DNA of 28,340 nucleotides from JBEEJZ01 sp046046915 (GTDB lineage Bacteria > Pseudomonadota > Gammaproteobacteria > Burkholderiales > Burkholderiaceae_C). The stretch covers positions 1-28,340 of the forward strand of contig JBJOIT010000035.1 of NCBI GenBank assembly GCA_046046915.1, written 5' to 3'. Of the stretch, positions 6,617 to 14,462 are shown in pieces. The notes below the pieces were generated by a model, which was given only the letters and a program-made list of their open reading frames with translations, had not been told where the DNA came from and searched no databases. Position 1 is the first letter of the stretch. Every line of letters begins with the position of its first letter. The position numbers and the translations under genes were made by a program.

Positions 6617-8302
6617 TTACTTCTTGGCGGCAGGCTTTTTGGCGGCTGTCTTGGCCACCGCTACGGTCGCCTCGGCCTTGGGCGCACTTGCAGCCACAGC
6701 CACAGCCACAGCCACAGGCGCGGTGGTGACCCAGGTTGATTTGGGCTTGTTGGCGACCGTGGGCACGGGCGCTTGCACAGCGACTTTGGCACGGCTGGCA
6801 GCCTTGGCCGGTGCTGCTGCCTTGGCTGGTGCCGCTGCTTTCACCGGGGCAGTAGCTTTGACTTTGACGGTTGCCTTCGCAGGCTCTGTGACCACCGGCG
6901 CTGGCGTAGTGGCCATCGGCACGACTGCTGCGCTGGCCACATCGGCTTTGGCCAGGGCAACGGTTTGGGCGACCGGCACCGAAGTTGCATCGGCTGTTTC
7001 GGATGCAGGCGTAGCTGCGACCGCTGCGGCTGTCGCTGAAGGGTTGTGGTCCAGAATGAAAGCCTTGACCGCGGGATACACAATCTCGCGCCAGCGACGG
7101 CCCGAGAATATGCCATAGTGGCCGGCACCCTCGACTTCGATGTGCTTCTGATTCGCGCTGTCCACGCCGCTGCAGATGGTGTGCACAGCTTGGGTTTGGC
7201 CAGAGCCAGAAATGTCGTCCAACTCGCCTTCAACAGAGAGCAGTGCGGTATTGCGAATGTCTTGCGGGCGCACGCGCTCCACTTTGCCATCAACACCCCG
7301 TATGTCCCAGGTGCCATTGACCAGGCAGTACTCCTGGAACACCACCCGGATGGTTTCGAGGTAGTACTCGGCGTCCATGTCCAGTACCGCGTTGTACTCG
7401 TCGTAGAACTTGCGGTGGGCGTCGGTACTGGCGTCGTCACCCTTGATTAGGTCCTTGAAGTAGTCGTAATGGCTCTTGGCATGATTACTGGGGTTCATCG
7501 CCACAAAACCGGTGTGCTGCAGGAAGCCTGGGTAAACACGACGTCCAGCACCCGGGAAGGTGCTGGGAACACGGTAAATCACGTTGTTCTCGAACCAGCT
7601 CAGGCTTTTGTTCATGGCCAGGTTATTGACCGCAGTGGGGGACTTGCGGGCGTCGATGGGGCCGCCCATCATGGTCATGGTCAGGGGTTGCTTTTCGCCA
7701 CGGCTGGCCATCAAAGAAACGGCAGCCAGCACCGGCACAGTGGGCTGGCATACGCTCATGACGTGGCAGTTGCCATAGATGCCTTGCAGATGGCGGATGA
7801 ACTCCTGCACGTAGTTGACGTAGTCGTCCAGGCGGAAATCACCCTCGGACGTGGGTACCAAACGGGCATTCTTCCAGTCGGTGATGTAGACCTTGTGGTC
7901 TTTCAGCATGGTGCGCACCGTGTCGCGCAACAGGGTGGCGTAGTGGCCGGACAAGGGCGCCACGATCAGCACCACGGGCTGGTCTTTTAGCTTGAGCAGT
8001 GTGCTTGCGTCATCGCTGAAACGCTTGAAGCGGCGCAACTGGCAAAAGGGTTTATTGACTTCTACACGCTCATGAATGGCTACCTCTTTGCCATCCACAT
8101 CCACGGTGCGGATGCCAAACTCTGGCTTTTCGTAGTCCTTGCCCAGGCGATGGAGCAGGTCGTAGCCGGCCGAAATACGCAGCGAGAAAGGATTTTGGCC
8201 AAAGAGCGACATCGGGTTGCCATAAGCCTTGGCAGCACCCTGGGCCAAATCGGAAAACGGCTCCATCAAAGAGCGCTGGGTTTCGTAGAGTTGGTAGAGC
8301 AT
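6617..8302 (-). CDS. phaZ: Intracellular PHB depolymerase with Ala/Pro/Lys-rich tail
   Basis: This 561-aa protein would hydrolyse stored poly(3-hydroxybutyrate) granules. Residues 1 to about 420 match the Ralstonia PhaZ1-type intracellular depolymerase along their whole length (MLYQL start, LLRDTVRTMLKDHKVYITDW, MMGGPIDARKSPTAVN, HYGIFSGRRWRE). The catalytic nucleophile is Cys, as in that family: C185 in SVCQPTVP, with D362 (or D363) and H395 as the other triad members. The known Ralstonia enzyme ends near residue 420. Here ~141 more residues (coding 7042-6620) form a low-complexity tail rich in Ala, Val, Pro and Lys, with KAAAPAK repeats and the ending KKPAAKK, resembling histone H1-like or PhaF-type tails that bind DNA. 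Linkage of granules to DNA is inference only. Confidence 0.93.
   Translation of the reverse strand: MLYQLYETQRSLMEPFSDLAQGAAKAYGNPMSLFGQNPFSLRISAGYDLLHRLGKDYEKPEFGIRTVDVDGKEVAIHERVEVNKPFCQLRRFKRFSDDASTLLKLKDQPVVLIVAPLSGHYATLLRDTVRTMLKDHKVYITDWKNARLVPTSEGDFRLDDYVNYVQEFIRHLQGIYGNCHVMSVCQPTVPVLAAVSLMASRGEKQPLTMTMMGGPIDARKSPTAVNNLAMNKSLSWFENNVIYRVPSTFPGAGRRVYPGFLQHTGFVAMNPSNHAKSHYDYFKDLIKGDDASTDAHRKFYDEYNAVLDMDAEYYLETIRVVFQEYCLVNGTWDIRGVDGKVERVRPQDIRNTALLSVEGELDDISGSGQTQAVHTICSGVDSANQKHIEVEGAGHYGIFSGRRWREIVYPAVKAFILDHNPSATAAAVAATPASETADATSVPVAQTVALAKADVASAAVVPMATTPAPVVTEPAKATVKVKATAPVKAAAPAKAAAPAKAASRAKVAVQAPVPTVANKPKSTWVTTAPVAVAVAVAASAPKAEATVAVAKTAAKKPAAKK
6691..6717. repeat. Hexanucleotide tandem repeat (CAGCCA, 4.5 copies)
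   Basis: Four perfect copies of CAGCCA plus a half copy lie inside the phaZ tail, encoding an Ala-Val run on the minus strand. Because the unit is six bases, gain or loss of copies changes tail length without shifting the frame. Confidence 0.9.
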
Positions 8303-8499
8303 GTTCGGTATTCAAAAAATTGGTGCGTCGCAATATAACAGTAGCAGCCGCCAGATAGTGGAGAGCAAACACCAATTCGGTGGGCCCACAGGTGCTGGTG
8401 CTCAAAGCGTTTCCAAAAGATTGTGTTGGTCAGCTTGCTTTTGAGATGACGGGCGCCAAATTCCACTGTGAAAATGAAGCCTCTTGCGAAAGTACACAC

Positions 8500-9354
8500 A
8501 TGATTCCCCTGCCTACCGCTGCTCAACTCGACGCTCTGCCAGCCCTCAAAAAATCGCCCCGCATGCCCGTGCTGTTTTTGGGGCATGGCAGCCCCATGAA
8601 TGCCATTGAGGACAACGAATACCACCAATCCTGGCGGCTTTTGGGTCACGAATTGATGAATCGTGAGGTGGCGCCCCAGCTGATCTTGTGTGTATCGGCG
8701 CACTGGCTGACCCAGGGCTGGTGGCTCACGGCGATGGACAAGCCCAAAACCATCCATGACTTTGGCGGTTTTCCGCAGGCCCTGTTTGATCAGCAATACC
8801 CGGTGCTTGGCGAGCCTGATGCGGCCCAGGCCATCAGCCAGCTGGTTCGTCAGCGAGGGTCACAGCCCCTGGGCTTGGATCATGGCCAGTGGGGGTTAGA
8901 TCACGGTGCCTGGTCGGTGCTCAAGCCCATGTTTCCGGCGGCCAACATACCGGTGATTCAGCTCAGCATGGATTACAGCCGTGGGCCAGAAGAACACTTT
9001 GCATTGGCTAAGCAACTCAAGGCCTTGCGTGAGCGTGGCGTGTTGATCGTGGCCAGCGGCAACATCGTGCACAACCTGAGGGCTGTGAACATGCAAGCGG
9101 CCAAAAACCAAACCTATGACTGGGCGCAGGAATTTGATGCCACGATAGCCCAGCAAATTGAAGCGGCACGGCTCGCGGAGTTGGCCAACTTTCTAAAGCT
9201 GGGGCAGGTCGCCAAGATGGCGCACCCCTCGCATGACCATTTCTTGCCGCTGTTGTATGCGGCAGGCGCGGTGGATGCTTCTGAGCCACCGCGCTTTTTC
9301 AACGACAGTTTTCAGGCTGCGTCGATTTCCATGCGATCGGTGATCTGGGGTTGA
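8500..9354 (+). CDS. LigB-family extradiol dioxygenase (YgiD/DOPA 4,5-dioxygenase-like)
   Basis: This 284-aa class III extradiol ring-cleavage dioxygenase family protein has the order of motifs seen in E. coli YgiD: PVLFLGHGSPMNAIEDN with H29, LILCVSAHW with H68, HDFGGFPQALF, LDHGAWSVL, ASGNIVHNL and HPSHDHFLPLLYAAGA. The histidines in these motifs are the expected metal ligands. The open frame extends upstream to 8380, but those 40 extra residues have no family resemblance, so the ATG at 8500 (MIPLPTAAQL) is preferred; an ATG at the start of MPVLFLGHG is also possible. It is divergent from phaZ across 197 bp in which I see no clear gene. Its stop abuts the tyrB stop with no gap. The natural aromatic substrate is unknown. 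Confidence 0.88.
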   Translation: MIPLPTAAQLDALPALKKSPRMPVLFLGHGSPMNAIEDNEYHQSWRLLGHELMNREVAPQLILCVSAHWLTQGWWLTAMDKPKTIHDFGGFPQALFDQQYPVLGEPDAAQAISQLVRQRGSQPLGLDHGQWGLDHGAWSVLKPMFPAANIPVIQLSMDYSRGPEEHFALAKQLKALRERGVLIVASGNIVHNLRAVNMQAAKNQTYDWAQEFDATIAQQIEAARLAELANFLKLGQVAKMAHPSHDHFLPLLYAAGAVDASEPPRFFNDSFQAASISMRSVIWG

Positions 9355-10551
9355 TCAGATCACTTTGGCGATGGCAGCACAAACATAGTCGATGTTTTTG
9401 CTGTTGAGGGCCGCCACGCACATGCGGCCTGTGTCAGTGCCGTAAACACCAAATTCGCTACGCAGGCGCACCATCTGGTCTTTGCTCAGGCCCGAGTAGC
9501 TGAACATGCCGATCTGGGTGGTGATGAAGCTCATGTCTTGCTGCACGCCGGCAGCCTTCAAACCATCAACCAGCTTTTGACGCATGGCCTTGATGCGCAC
9601 GCGCATGTCACCCAGTTCCTTTTCCCATAGTGCGCGCAACTCTGGGTTGCCCAATACTGCAGCCACCACGGCACCACCGTGGATGGGCGGGTTGGAGTAG
9701 TTGGTGCGAATCACGATCTTGAGCTGGCTCAGCACGCGCGCTGCTTCGTCTTTGCTGGCGCACAACACCGATAGGGCGCCGACACGTTCGCCGTACAGGC
9801 TGAAGCTCTTGGAGAAAGAGGTCGAGACAAAAAAGTCCAGACCTGCCGCCACAAATTTGCCTATCACGGCGCCGTCTTCGGAAATGCCGTTGCCAAAGCC
9901 TTGATAAGCCATGTCCAGGAAGGCCACCAGATTGTTGGCCTTCACGGCGGCAATCACCTGATCCCACTGAGCAGCCGTGATGTCATAACCGGTGGGGTTG
10001 TGGCAGCAGGCGTGCAACAAGATGATGGTGCCTGGGGCGGCTGCGTTCAGATCGGCCAGCATGCCGTCAAAATCGACGCCGCGATTGTCCGCATCGTAGT
10101 AGCGATAGGTGTCTACCGTAAAGCCGGCGTTGGTGAACAGTGCGCGGTGGTTTTCCCAGCTGGGATCAGAAATCAGCACCTTGGCGCCAGGGTTCAGCTT
10201 TTTCAGGAAATCAGCGCCGATCTTCAGGCCGCCCGTGCCGCCGATGCCCTGCACCGTGGCCACACGGCCAGAGGTCACAGGCTCAGAGTCAGCGCCAAAC
10301 ACCAGGCCCTTGACTGCCGCGTCGTAAGCGGCAATGCCGTCGATGGGCAGGTAGCCGCGTGCAGCGGGTTTTTCCATCATGGCTTTTTCGGCTGCTTTCA
10401 CGCACTCCAACAAAGGCAGCTTGCCCGTGTCGTCGTAGTACACACCCACACCCAGATTAACTTTGGCGGGGTTGGTGTCGGCGGCAAATTGCTCGTTCAG
10501 ACCCAGGATGGGGTCGCGGGGGGCCATTTCGACGGCGGAAAACATGGACAT
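9355..10551 (-). CDS. tyrB: Aromatic amino acid / aspartate aminotransferase
   Basis: This 398-aa PLP enzyme of the class I aminotransferase family transfers amino groups between aromatic amino acids or aspartate and 2-oxoglutarate. PLP-binding K248 lies in STSFSKSFSLYGERVGAL, which is closer to E. coli TyrB than to AspC. D213 and Y216 (FLDMAYQGF) and the HACCHNPTG segment complete the cofactor site. The frame extends to 10758, but the family N-terminus (FSAVEMAPRDPILGLNE) sets the start at the ATG at 10551, with a second ATG two codons in. The gene stands alone between a convergent dioxygenase and the DUF1801 gene. Substrate range between aromatic residues and aspartate cannot be settled from sequence. 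Confidence 0.92.
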   Translation of the reverse strand: MSMFSAVEMAPRDPILGLNEQFAADTNPAKVNLGVGVYYDDTGKLPLLECVKAAEKAMMEKPAARGYLPIDGIAAYDAAVKGLVFGADSEPVTSGRVATVQGIGGTGGLKIGADFLKKLNPGAKVLISDPSWENHRALFTNAGFTVDTYRYYDADNRGVDFDGMLADLNAAAPGTIILLHACCHNPTGYDITAAQWDQVIAAVKANNLVAFLDMAYQGFGNGISEDGAVIGKFVAAGLDFFVSTSFSKSFSLYGERVGALSVLCASKDEAARVLSQLKIVIRTNYSNPPIHGGAVVAAVLGNPELRALWEKELGDMRVRIKAMRQKLVDGLKAAGVQQDMSFITTQIGMFSYSGLSKDQMVRLRSEFGVYGTDTGRMCVAALNSKNIDYVCAAIAKVI

Positions 10552-10684
10552 GGGGTGGGTACCTGTGGGTGAGTGGATGTCGTGCGCACAAAACGCTGCC
10601 AGACGCTGCTGAGGCAACTGCGCGAGGCGCGGCATTTTACCGCGGGCCTGGGTCTGACCCCTCGCCCACAAGGGTGACGATCCC

Positions 10685-11059
10685 TCAGGCCTTTGTTCGC
10701 GCCTTGCTGGCCTTGCGCGCCAGGTTCTCGGCGATCCTCGCCTGGACGATTTGCGCAATCAGGGCATGAGGCATCGGTTCTGAGAGCGGAAACTGGAGAT
10801 TTCCCTTAGGACCAGCGTAGCGGGTTAGCAGGGGTTTGAGGGCTTCATCACGGACCGGTGGAAAGAAACCGATGTGCTTTTTGAACGCTCCAAAGTAGAC
10901 CAGCGCGCCATCCAGAAAGTACGCCGGCATGCCGTAGCTGATGCGCTCCTCCGCCAATGGTGCAACAGCCCGCACGGTCGCCCGAATGTCTGCCAGCAAT
11001 GACTGGACCTGAATCGGCGCCTGCGAGATGTATTGATCGACGGTTTGTGGTGATTCCAT
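10685..11059 (-). CDS. DUF1801 family protein (YdhG-like)
   Basis: This 124-aa cytoplasmic protein shows the DUF1801 pattern: helix with DQYISQAPIQVQSLLADIRATV, then EERISYGMPAYFLDGALVYFGAFKKHIGFFP, and a C-terminal Lys/Arg-rich helix. The fold of this family resembles frataxin, and some members are annotated as iron chaperones; direct evidence for that role is thin. The frame opens further upstream to 11146, but the family match begins at the ATG at 11059 (MESPQTVDQY). It starts 13 bp after the stop of the DUF2306 gene on the same strand, so the two are probably cotranscribed. Confidence 0.8.
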   Translation of the reverse strand: MESPQTVDQYISQAPIQVQSLLADIRATVRAVAPLAEERISYGMPAYFLDGALVYFGAFKKHIGFFPPVRDEALKPLLTRYAGPKGNLQFPLSEPMPHALIAQIVQARIAENLARKASKARTKA

Positions 11060-11072
11060 TGCGGCGTCGACC

Positions 11073-11477
11073 TTATCCAAAAACCAGCTGTCCCAACATT
11101 CGAGAGGGCAGCAGCGTGAAGGCACCAGCGATGACCAGACCCGCAAAGGTGGAAATCATGGCAATTTTGTGCCCACGCAAATTACCTTTTCTGATGTCGA
11201 TCACTGCCCGAGGCACAGAAATCAGCACCACGACGCTGAGCACATGAATCAAACTCAAATGGCCGCTTGATTGAATGAAGAACGAACTTATTGCTGCACC
11301 GATCATCAATACGACCCAGCTCCACCCCAGAATTTTGTGACTTGCGGTTCCCTTGCGTCGTAGCAAAACCACGATGCCGATCAACAGCGCGATCAGCGCC
11401 ACCAAGAGGTGGGTGCAGACGTACCAAGGCGCATCGGCAAAGGAGTAAATGATGGGGTCTGCGCTGCTTTTGTTCAT
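11073..11477 (-). CDS. DUF2306-like small integral membrane protein
   Basis: This 134-aa protein has about four hydrophobic helices: THLLVALIALLIGIVVLL, ILGWSWVVLMIGAAISSFFI, SLIHVLSVVVLISV and MISTFAGLVIAGAFTLL. Conserved His residues lie near the helix ends (CTHLL, SHKILGW, SLIHVLS, RGHKIAM), as in DUF2306 membrane proteins. The function is unknown; His pairs in such proteins can bind haem or metal, but nothing here proves it. The ATG at 11477 (MNKSSADPII) is chosen over the longer frame to 11654 because the extra residues are unlike the family and run into the uvrB upstream region. It diverges from uvrB across 154 bp. Confidence 0.72.
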   Translation of the reverse strand: MNKSSADPIIYSFADAPWYVCTHLLVALIALLIGIVVLLRRKGTASHKILGWSWVVLMIGAAISSFFIQSSGHLSLIHVLSVVVLISVPRAVIDIRKGNLRGHKIAMISTFAGLVIAGAFTLLPSRMLGQLVFG

Positions 11478-11631
11478 GACGAGGTTGCCGGATGCCGCAA
11501 ATAGCGTAGCACTCTCTATTGCGCCGGCTGCAGACAGATTGGTTTGCTTTTGTAAGCCCAGCACATGGCACTGCAATGCCTTATTCTTGCGGGTTGCCCG
11601 CCACGTCACAGTGGGCCAGGACCGCGCCAGC

Positions 11632-13764
11632 ATGCAAGCCCTACCGACCGCCATCGCCCACCCCGCAGCAGATTCAGCTGATCAGCCTTCCGTCCCTGAG
11701 GGCGTTTTTGTGCGCTTTCCTGATTCTCCTTTTGAGCTGTATCAGCCTTACCCGCCTGCCGGCGACCAGCCCGAGGCCATAACCCAGCTGGTGGAGGGGG
11801 TGAATGATGGCGAGGTCTTCCAGACGCTGCTGGGCGTGACCGGGTCGGGCAAGACCTTCACCATGGCTAATGTCATTGCCCAGCTGGGCCGCCCCGCTAT
11901 TGTGTTTGCGCCCAACAAGACTCTGGCGGCGCAGTTGTACAGCGAGTTTCGGGAGTTCTTTCCCAAAAATGCGGTCGAGTACTTCGTGAGCTATTACGAC
12001 TACTACCAGCCCGAGGCCTACGTTCCCCAGCGTGACCTGTTCATCGAGAAAGACTCGGCTATCAACGAGCACATCGAGCAGATGCGGCTGTCGTGCACCA
12101 AAAGCATTTTGGAGCGGCGCGATGTGGTGATTGTGGCCACGGTGTCGGCCATCTACGGTATTGGTCAGCCCGAGGCCTATCACCAGATGGTGATGACGCT
12201 GCGCACCAGCGACAAGCTGGGCCAGCGCGACATGATTGCCCAGCTCATCCGCATGCAATACAAGCGCAATGACCTGGACTTTGTGCGCGGCAGCTTTCGG
12301 GTGCGGGGCGACACCATCGACATCTTTCCTGCCGAGCACAGCGAAATGGCGATTCGGGTGGAGCTATTTGACGACGACATCGAATCTCTGCAGTTGTTTG
12401 ACCCCCTCACAGGCCGTATTCGCCAAAAAATTCCCCGTTTCACGGTGTACCCCGGCAGCCATTACGTCACCCCGCGTGACCAGGTGCTGACGGCGGTAGA
12501 GGCCATCAAACACGAGCTGGTGGGGCGGGTGAAGCAGTTTGTGGATGACGGCAAGCTGGTGGAGGCGCAGCGCATCGAGCAGCGCACCCGTTTTGACCTG
12601 GAGATGCTCAGCGAGGTGGGGCACTGCAAGGGCATCGAGAACTACTCCCGCCATCTTTCTGGTGCCGCGCCGGGGGAGCCGCCAGCCACCTTGACCGATT
12701 ACCTGCCCAAAGATTCGGTCATGTTTCTGGATGAATCGCACGTGCTCATCGGTCAGTTTGGCGGCATGTACAACGGCGACCGTTCGCGCAAGACCACGCT
12801 GGTCGAATATGGTTTTCGTCTGCCCAGTGCGCTGGACAACCGCCCGCTTAAGTTTGACGAGTTCGAAACCAAGATGCGCCAGGCTATCTTTGTGTCAGCC
12901 ACGCCGGGGCCATGGGAAAACGAGCACGCGGGCCAGGTGGTTGAGCAGGTGGTTCGGCCCACGGGTCTGGTCGATCCAGAGGTGGAGGTGCGGCCTGCGA
13001 CCCATCAGGTGGACGACGTGCTGCAGGAGATTCGCATCCGGGTCGAGAAGTCCGAACGCGTGTTGATCACCACGCTGACCAAGCGCATGGCCGAGCAGCT
13101 GACAGACTACCTGACCGACAACGGTGTGAAGGTTCGCTACCTGCACAGCGACGTTGACACCGTGGAGCGGGTGGAGATCTTGCGTGATCTGCGCCTAGGC
13201 ACCTTTGATGTGCTGGTCGGCATCAACCTGCTGCGCGAAGGTCTGGATATTCCGGAGGTGTCTCTTGTGGCGATTTTGGACGCCGATAAGGAGGGTTTTT
13301 TGCGCTCAGAGCGCTCGCTCATCCAGACCATCGGCCGTGCCGCTCGCAACCTCAACGGTCGGGCGATTTTGTATGCCGATCGCATCACCGACTCCATGAA
13401 GAAGGCGATCGGCGAAACCGAGCGCCGGCGCGAAAAGCAAACCGCTCACAACCTGGCGCTGGGCATCACGCCACGTGCCATCGTAAAACAGGTGCGGGAC
13501 TTGATTGATGGCGTTTTCAGCGAAAAAGCCGGCAGGGAAGCTGACAAATTGGAGCGAGACGCCATTCAAAGGGCGCAGGTCGAGGAGATGAGCGAGAAAG
13601 ACATCGCCCGAGAGATCAAGCGCCTCGAGAAGTTGATGATGGAGCACGCACGCAACCTGGAATTTGAAAAGGCTGCGCAAGTGCGGGATCAACTCAGCCG
13701 CCTCAAGCAACAAGCCTTTGGCGCGCCAGGCACAGACAACGTGGTATCGATCAAGCCTGTCTGA
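11632..13764 (+). CDS. uvrB: Excinuclease ABC subunit B
   Basis: This 710-aa DNA repair helicase-like ATPase takes over damaged DNA from UvrA and positions UvrC. Walker A is GVTGSGKT. The beta-hairpin that inserts into the helix is visible in FVSYYDYYQPEAYVPQRD, and helicase motifs follow: VMFLDESHVLIGQ, FVSATPG, VGINLLREGLDIPEVSLVAI and QTIGRAARN. The C-terminal UVR motif (IKRLEKLMMEHARNLEFEKAAQVRDQL) is the UvrC contact. The protein carries about 30 more N-terminal residues than E. coli UvrB when started at the ATG at 11632; this start has AGGA at 11618-11621. A start further upstream in the same frame (11449) would overlap the divergent gene and is unlikely. No LexA-type CTGT-N8-ACAG box is seen upstream. 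Confidence 0.96.
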   Translation: MQALPTAIAHPAADSADQPSVPEGVFVRFPDSPFELYQPYPPAGDQPEAITQLVEGVNDGEVFQTLLGVTGSGKTFTMANVIAQLGRPAIVFAPNKTLAAQLYSEFREFFPKNAVEYFVSYYDYYQPEAYVPQRDLFIEKDSAINEHIEQMRLSCTKSILERRDVVIVATVSAIYGIGQPEAYHQMVMTLRTSDKLGQRDMIAQLIRMQYKRNDLDFVRGSFRVRGDTIDIFPAEHSEMAIRVELFDDDIESLQLFDPLTGRIRQKIPRFTVYPGSHYVTPRDQVLTAVEAIKHELVGRVKQFVDDGKLVEAQRIEQRTRFDLEMLSEVGHCKGIENYSRHLSGAAPGEPPATLTDYLPKDSVMFLDESHVLIGQFGGMYNGDRSRKTTLVEYGFRLPSALDNRPLKFDEFETKMRQAIFVSATPGPWENEHAGQVVEQVVRPTGLVDPEVEVRPATHQVDDVLQEIRIRVEKSERVLITTLTKRMAEQLTDYLTDNGVKVRYLHSDVDTVERVEILRDLRLGTFDVLVGINLLREGLDIPEVSLVAILDADKEGFLRSERSLIQTIGRAARNLNGRAILYADRITDSMKKAIGETERRREKQTAHNLALGITPRAIVKQVRDLIDGVFSEKAGREADKLERDAIQRAQVEEMSEKDIAREIKRLEKLMMEHARNLEFEKAAQVRDQLSRLKQQAFGAPGTDNVVSIKPV

Positions 13765-13824
13765 GTTCGTATGAAATGTGACTGATTGGTATGTTTACCC
13801 GAGCAATCTGCTTGGTTTATGGCT

Positions 13825-13849
13825 ATACTTGAGCTCCTTACTCAACCAT
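13825..13849 (+). promoter_or_regulatory. Candidate IscR type-1 operator overlapping the iscR -10
   Basis: This 25-bp imperfect dyad (half-sites ATACTTGAG and CTCAACCAT, 7-bp centre) matches the E. coli type-1 IscR site at 18 of 25 positions; the mismatches are at the centre and inner flanks. A TATACT hexamer at 13824-13829 overlaps its left half, so bound IscR would cover the -10. The -35 is weak. Negative autoregulation of isc by Fe-S-loaded IscR is known in E. coli; here it is inferred. Confidence 0.65.
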
Positions 13850-13890
13850 GTGCCTGATTGACAAGTCGGCTCAACCACCAGGAATTTGCC

Positions 13891-14427
13891 ATGAGACTCA
13901 CCACAAAAGGTCGCTTCGCGGTCACGGCGATGATTGATTTGGCGCTACGCGAAAGCAGCGGCCCGGTCACCCTGGCGGCGATCAGCCAGCGCCAGCAAAT
14001 CTCTCTTTCCTATCTGGAACAGTTGTTTGGCAAGTTGCGCCGCAAGCAGCTGGTGGAGTCGACCAGAGGCCCTGGCGGTGGTTACACGCTGGCTCGCGAT
14101 GCGGTTGACATTACCGTTGCTGAAATCATCACGTCTGTGGACGAGGCCCTAGACGCCACGCAATGCGGTGGCAAAGAAAACTGTCATGGAGAGGGTGCAC
14201 GGTGCATGACGCACGACCTGTGGACCACCCTGAATTCCAAGATGGTGGAGTTTTTGGGTTCGGTCACCCTGCAAAAGCTGGTGGACGATCAACTTGCCAA
14301 GGGTTTTAAACTCGACGAAAAGCCCACTGTGAAGCGAGCCATCTCGGCCATGCCGGTGGTCAAGCCCATCAGCGTCAATGCGCCCAATTCGGTGTTCGCC
14401 TTGGGCAATGCCTACGCCAAGCTCTAA
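13891..14427 (+). CDS. iscR: Fe-S cluster-sensing transcription regulator IscR
   Basis: This 178-aa Rrf2-family winged-helix regulator represses the ISC operon when it carries a [2Fe-2S] cluster. The N-terminus MRLTTKGRFAVTAMIDLAL and the wing segment ESTRGPGGGYTLARD are typical. Cluster ligands are C92, C98 and C105 with H108. The spacing between the second and third Cys is one residue longer than in E. coli (C92, C98, C104, H107), which may simply be usual in betaproteobacteria. The ATG at 13891 is preferred over the upstream frame because it gives the conserved N-terminus; GGAA lies 8 bases before it. It heads the isc operon, with iscS 35 bp downstream. Confidence 0.95.
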   Translation: MRLTTKGRFAVTAMIDLALRESSGPVTLAAISQRQQISLSYLEQLFGKLRRKQLVESTRGPGGGYTLARDAVDITVAEIITSVDEALDATQCGGKENCHGEGARCMTHDLWTTLNSKMVEFLGSVTLQKLVDDQLAKGFKLDEKPTVKRAISAMPVVKPISVNAPNSVFALGNAYAKL

Positions 14428-14462
14428 ATAGACCCGCGTTCATTTCTTTATCTGCATCTCGT

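Noticed and set aside
8380..8499. N-terminal 40-residue extension of the dioxygenase frame
   Set aside because: The residues have no family resemblance and the family start fits the ATG at 8500; the stretch is better read as the phaZ-dioxygenase intergenic region.
11478..11631. LexA (SOS) box upstream of uvrB
   Set aside because: I looked for CTGT-N8-ACAG or a close variant in the divergent spacer and found none; SOS control is not supported by this sequence.
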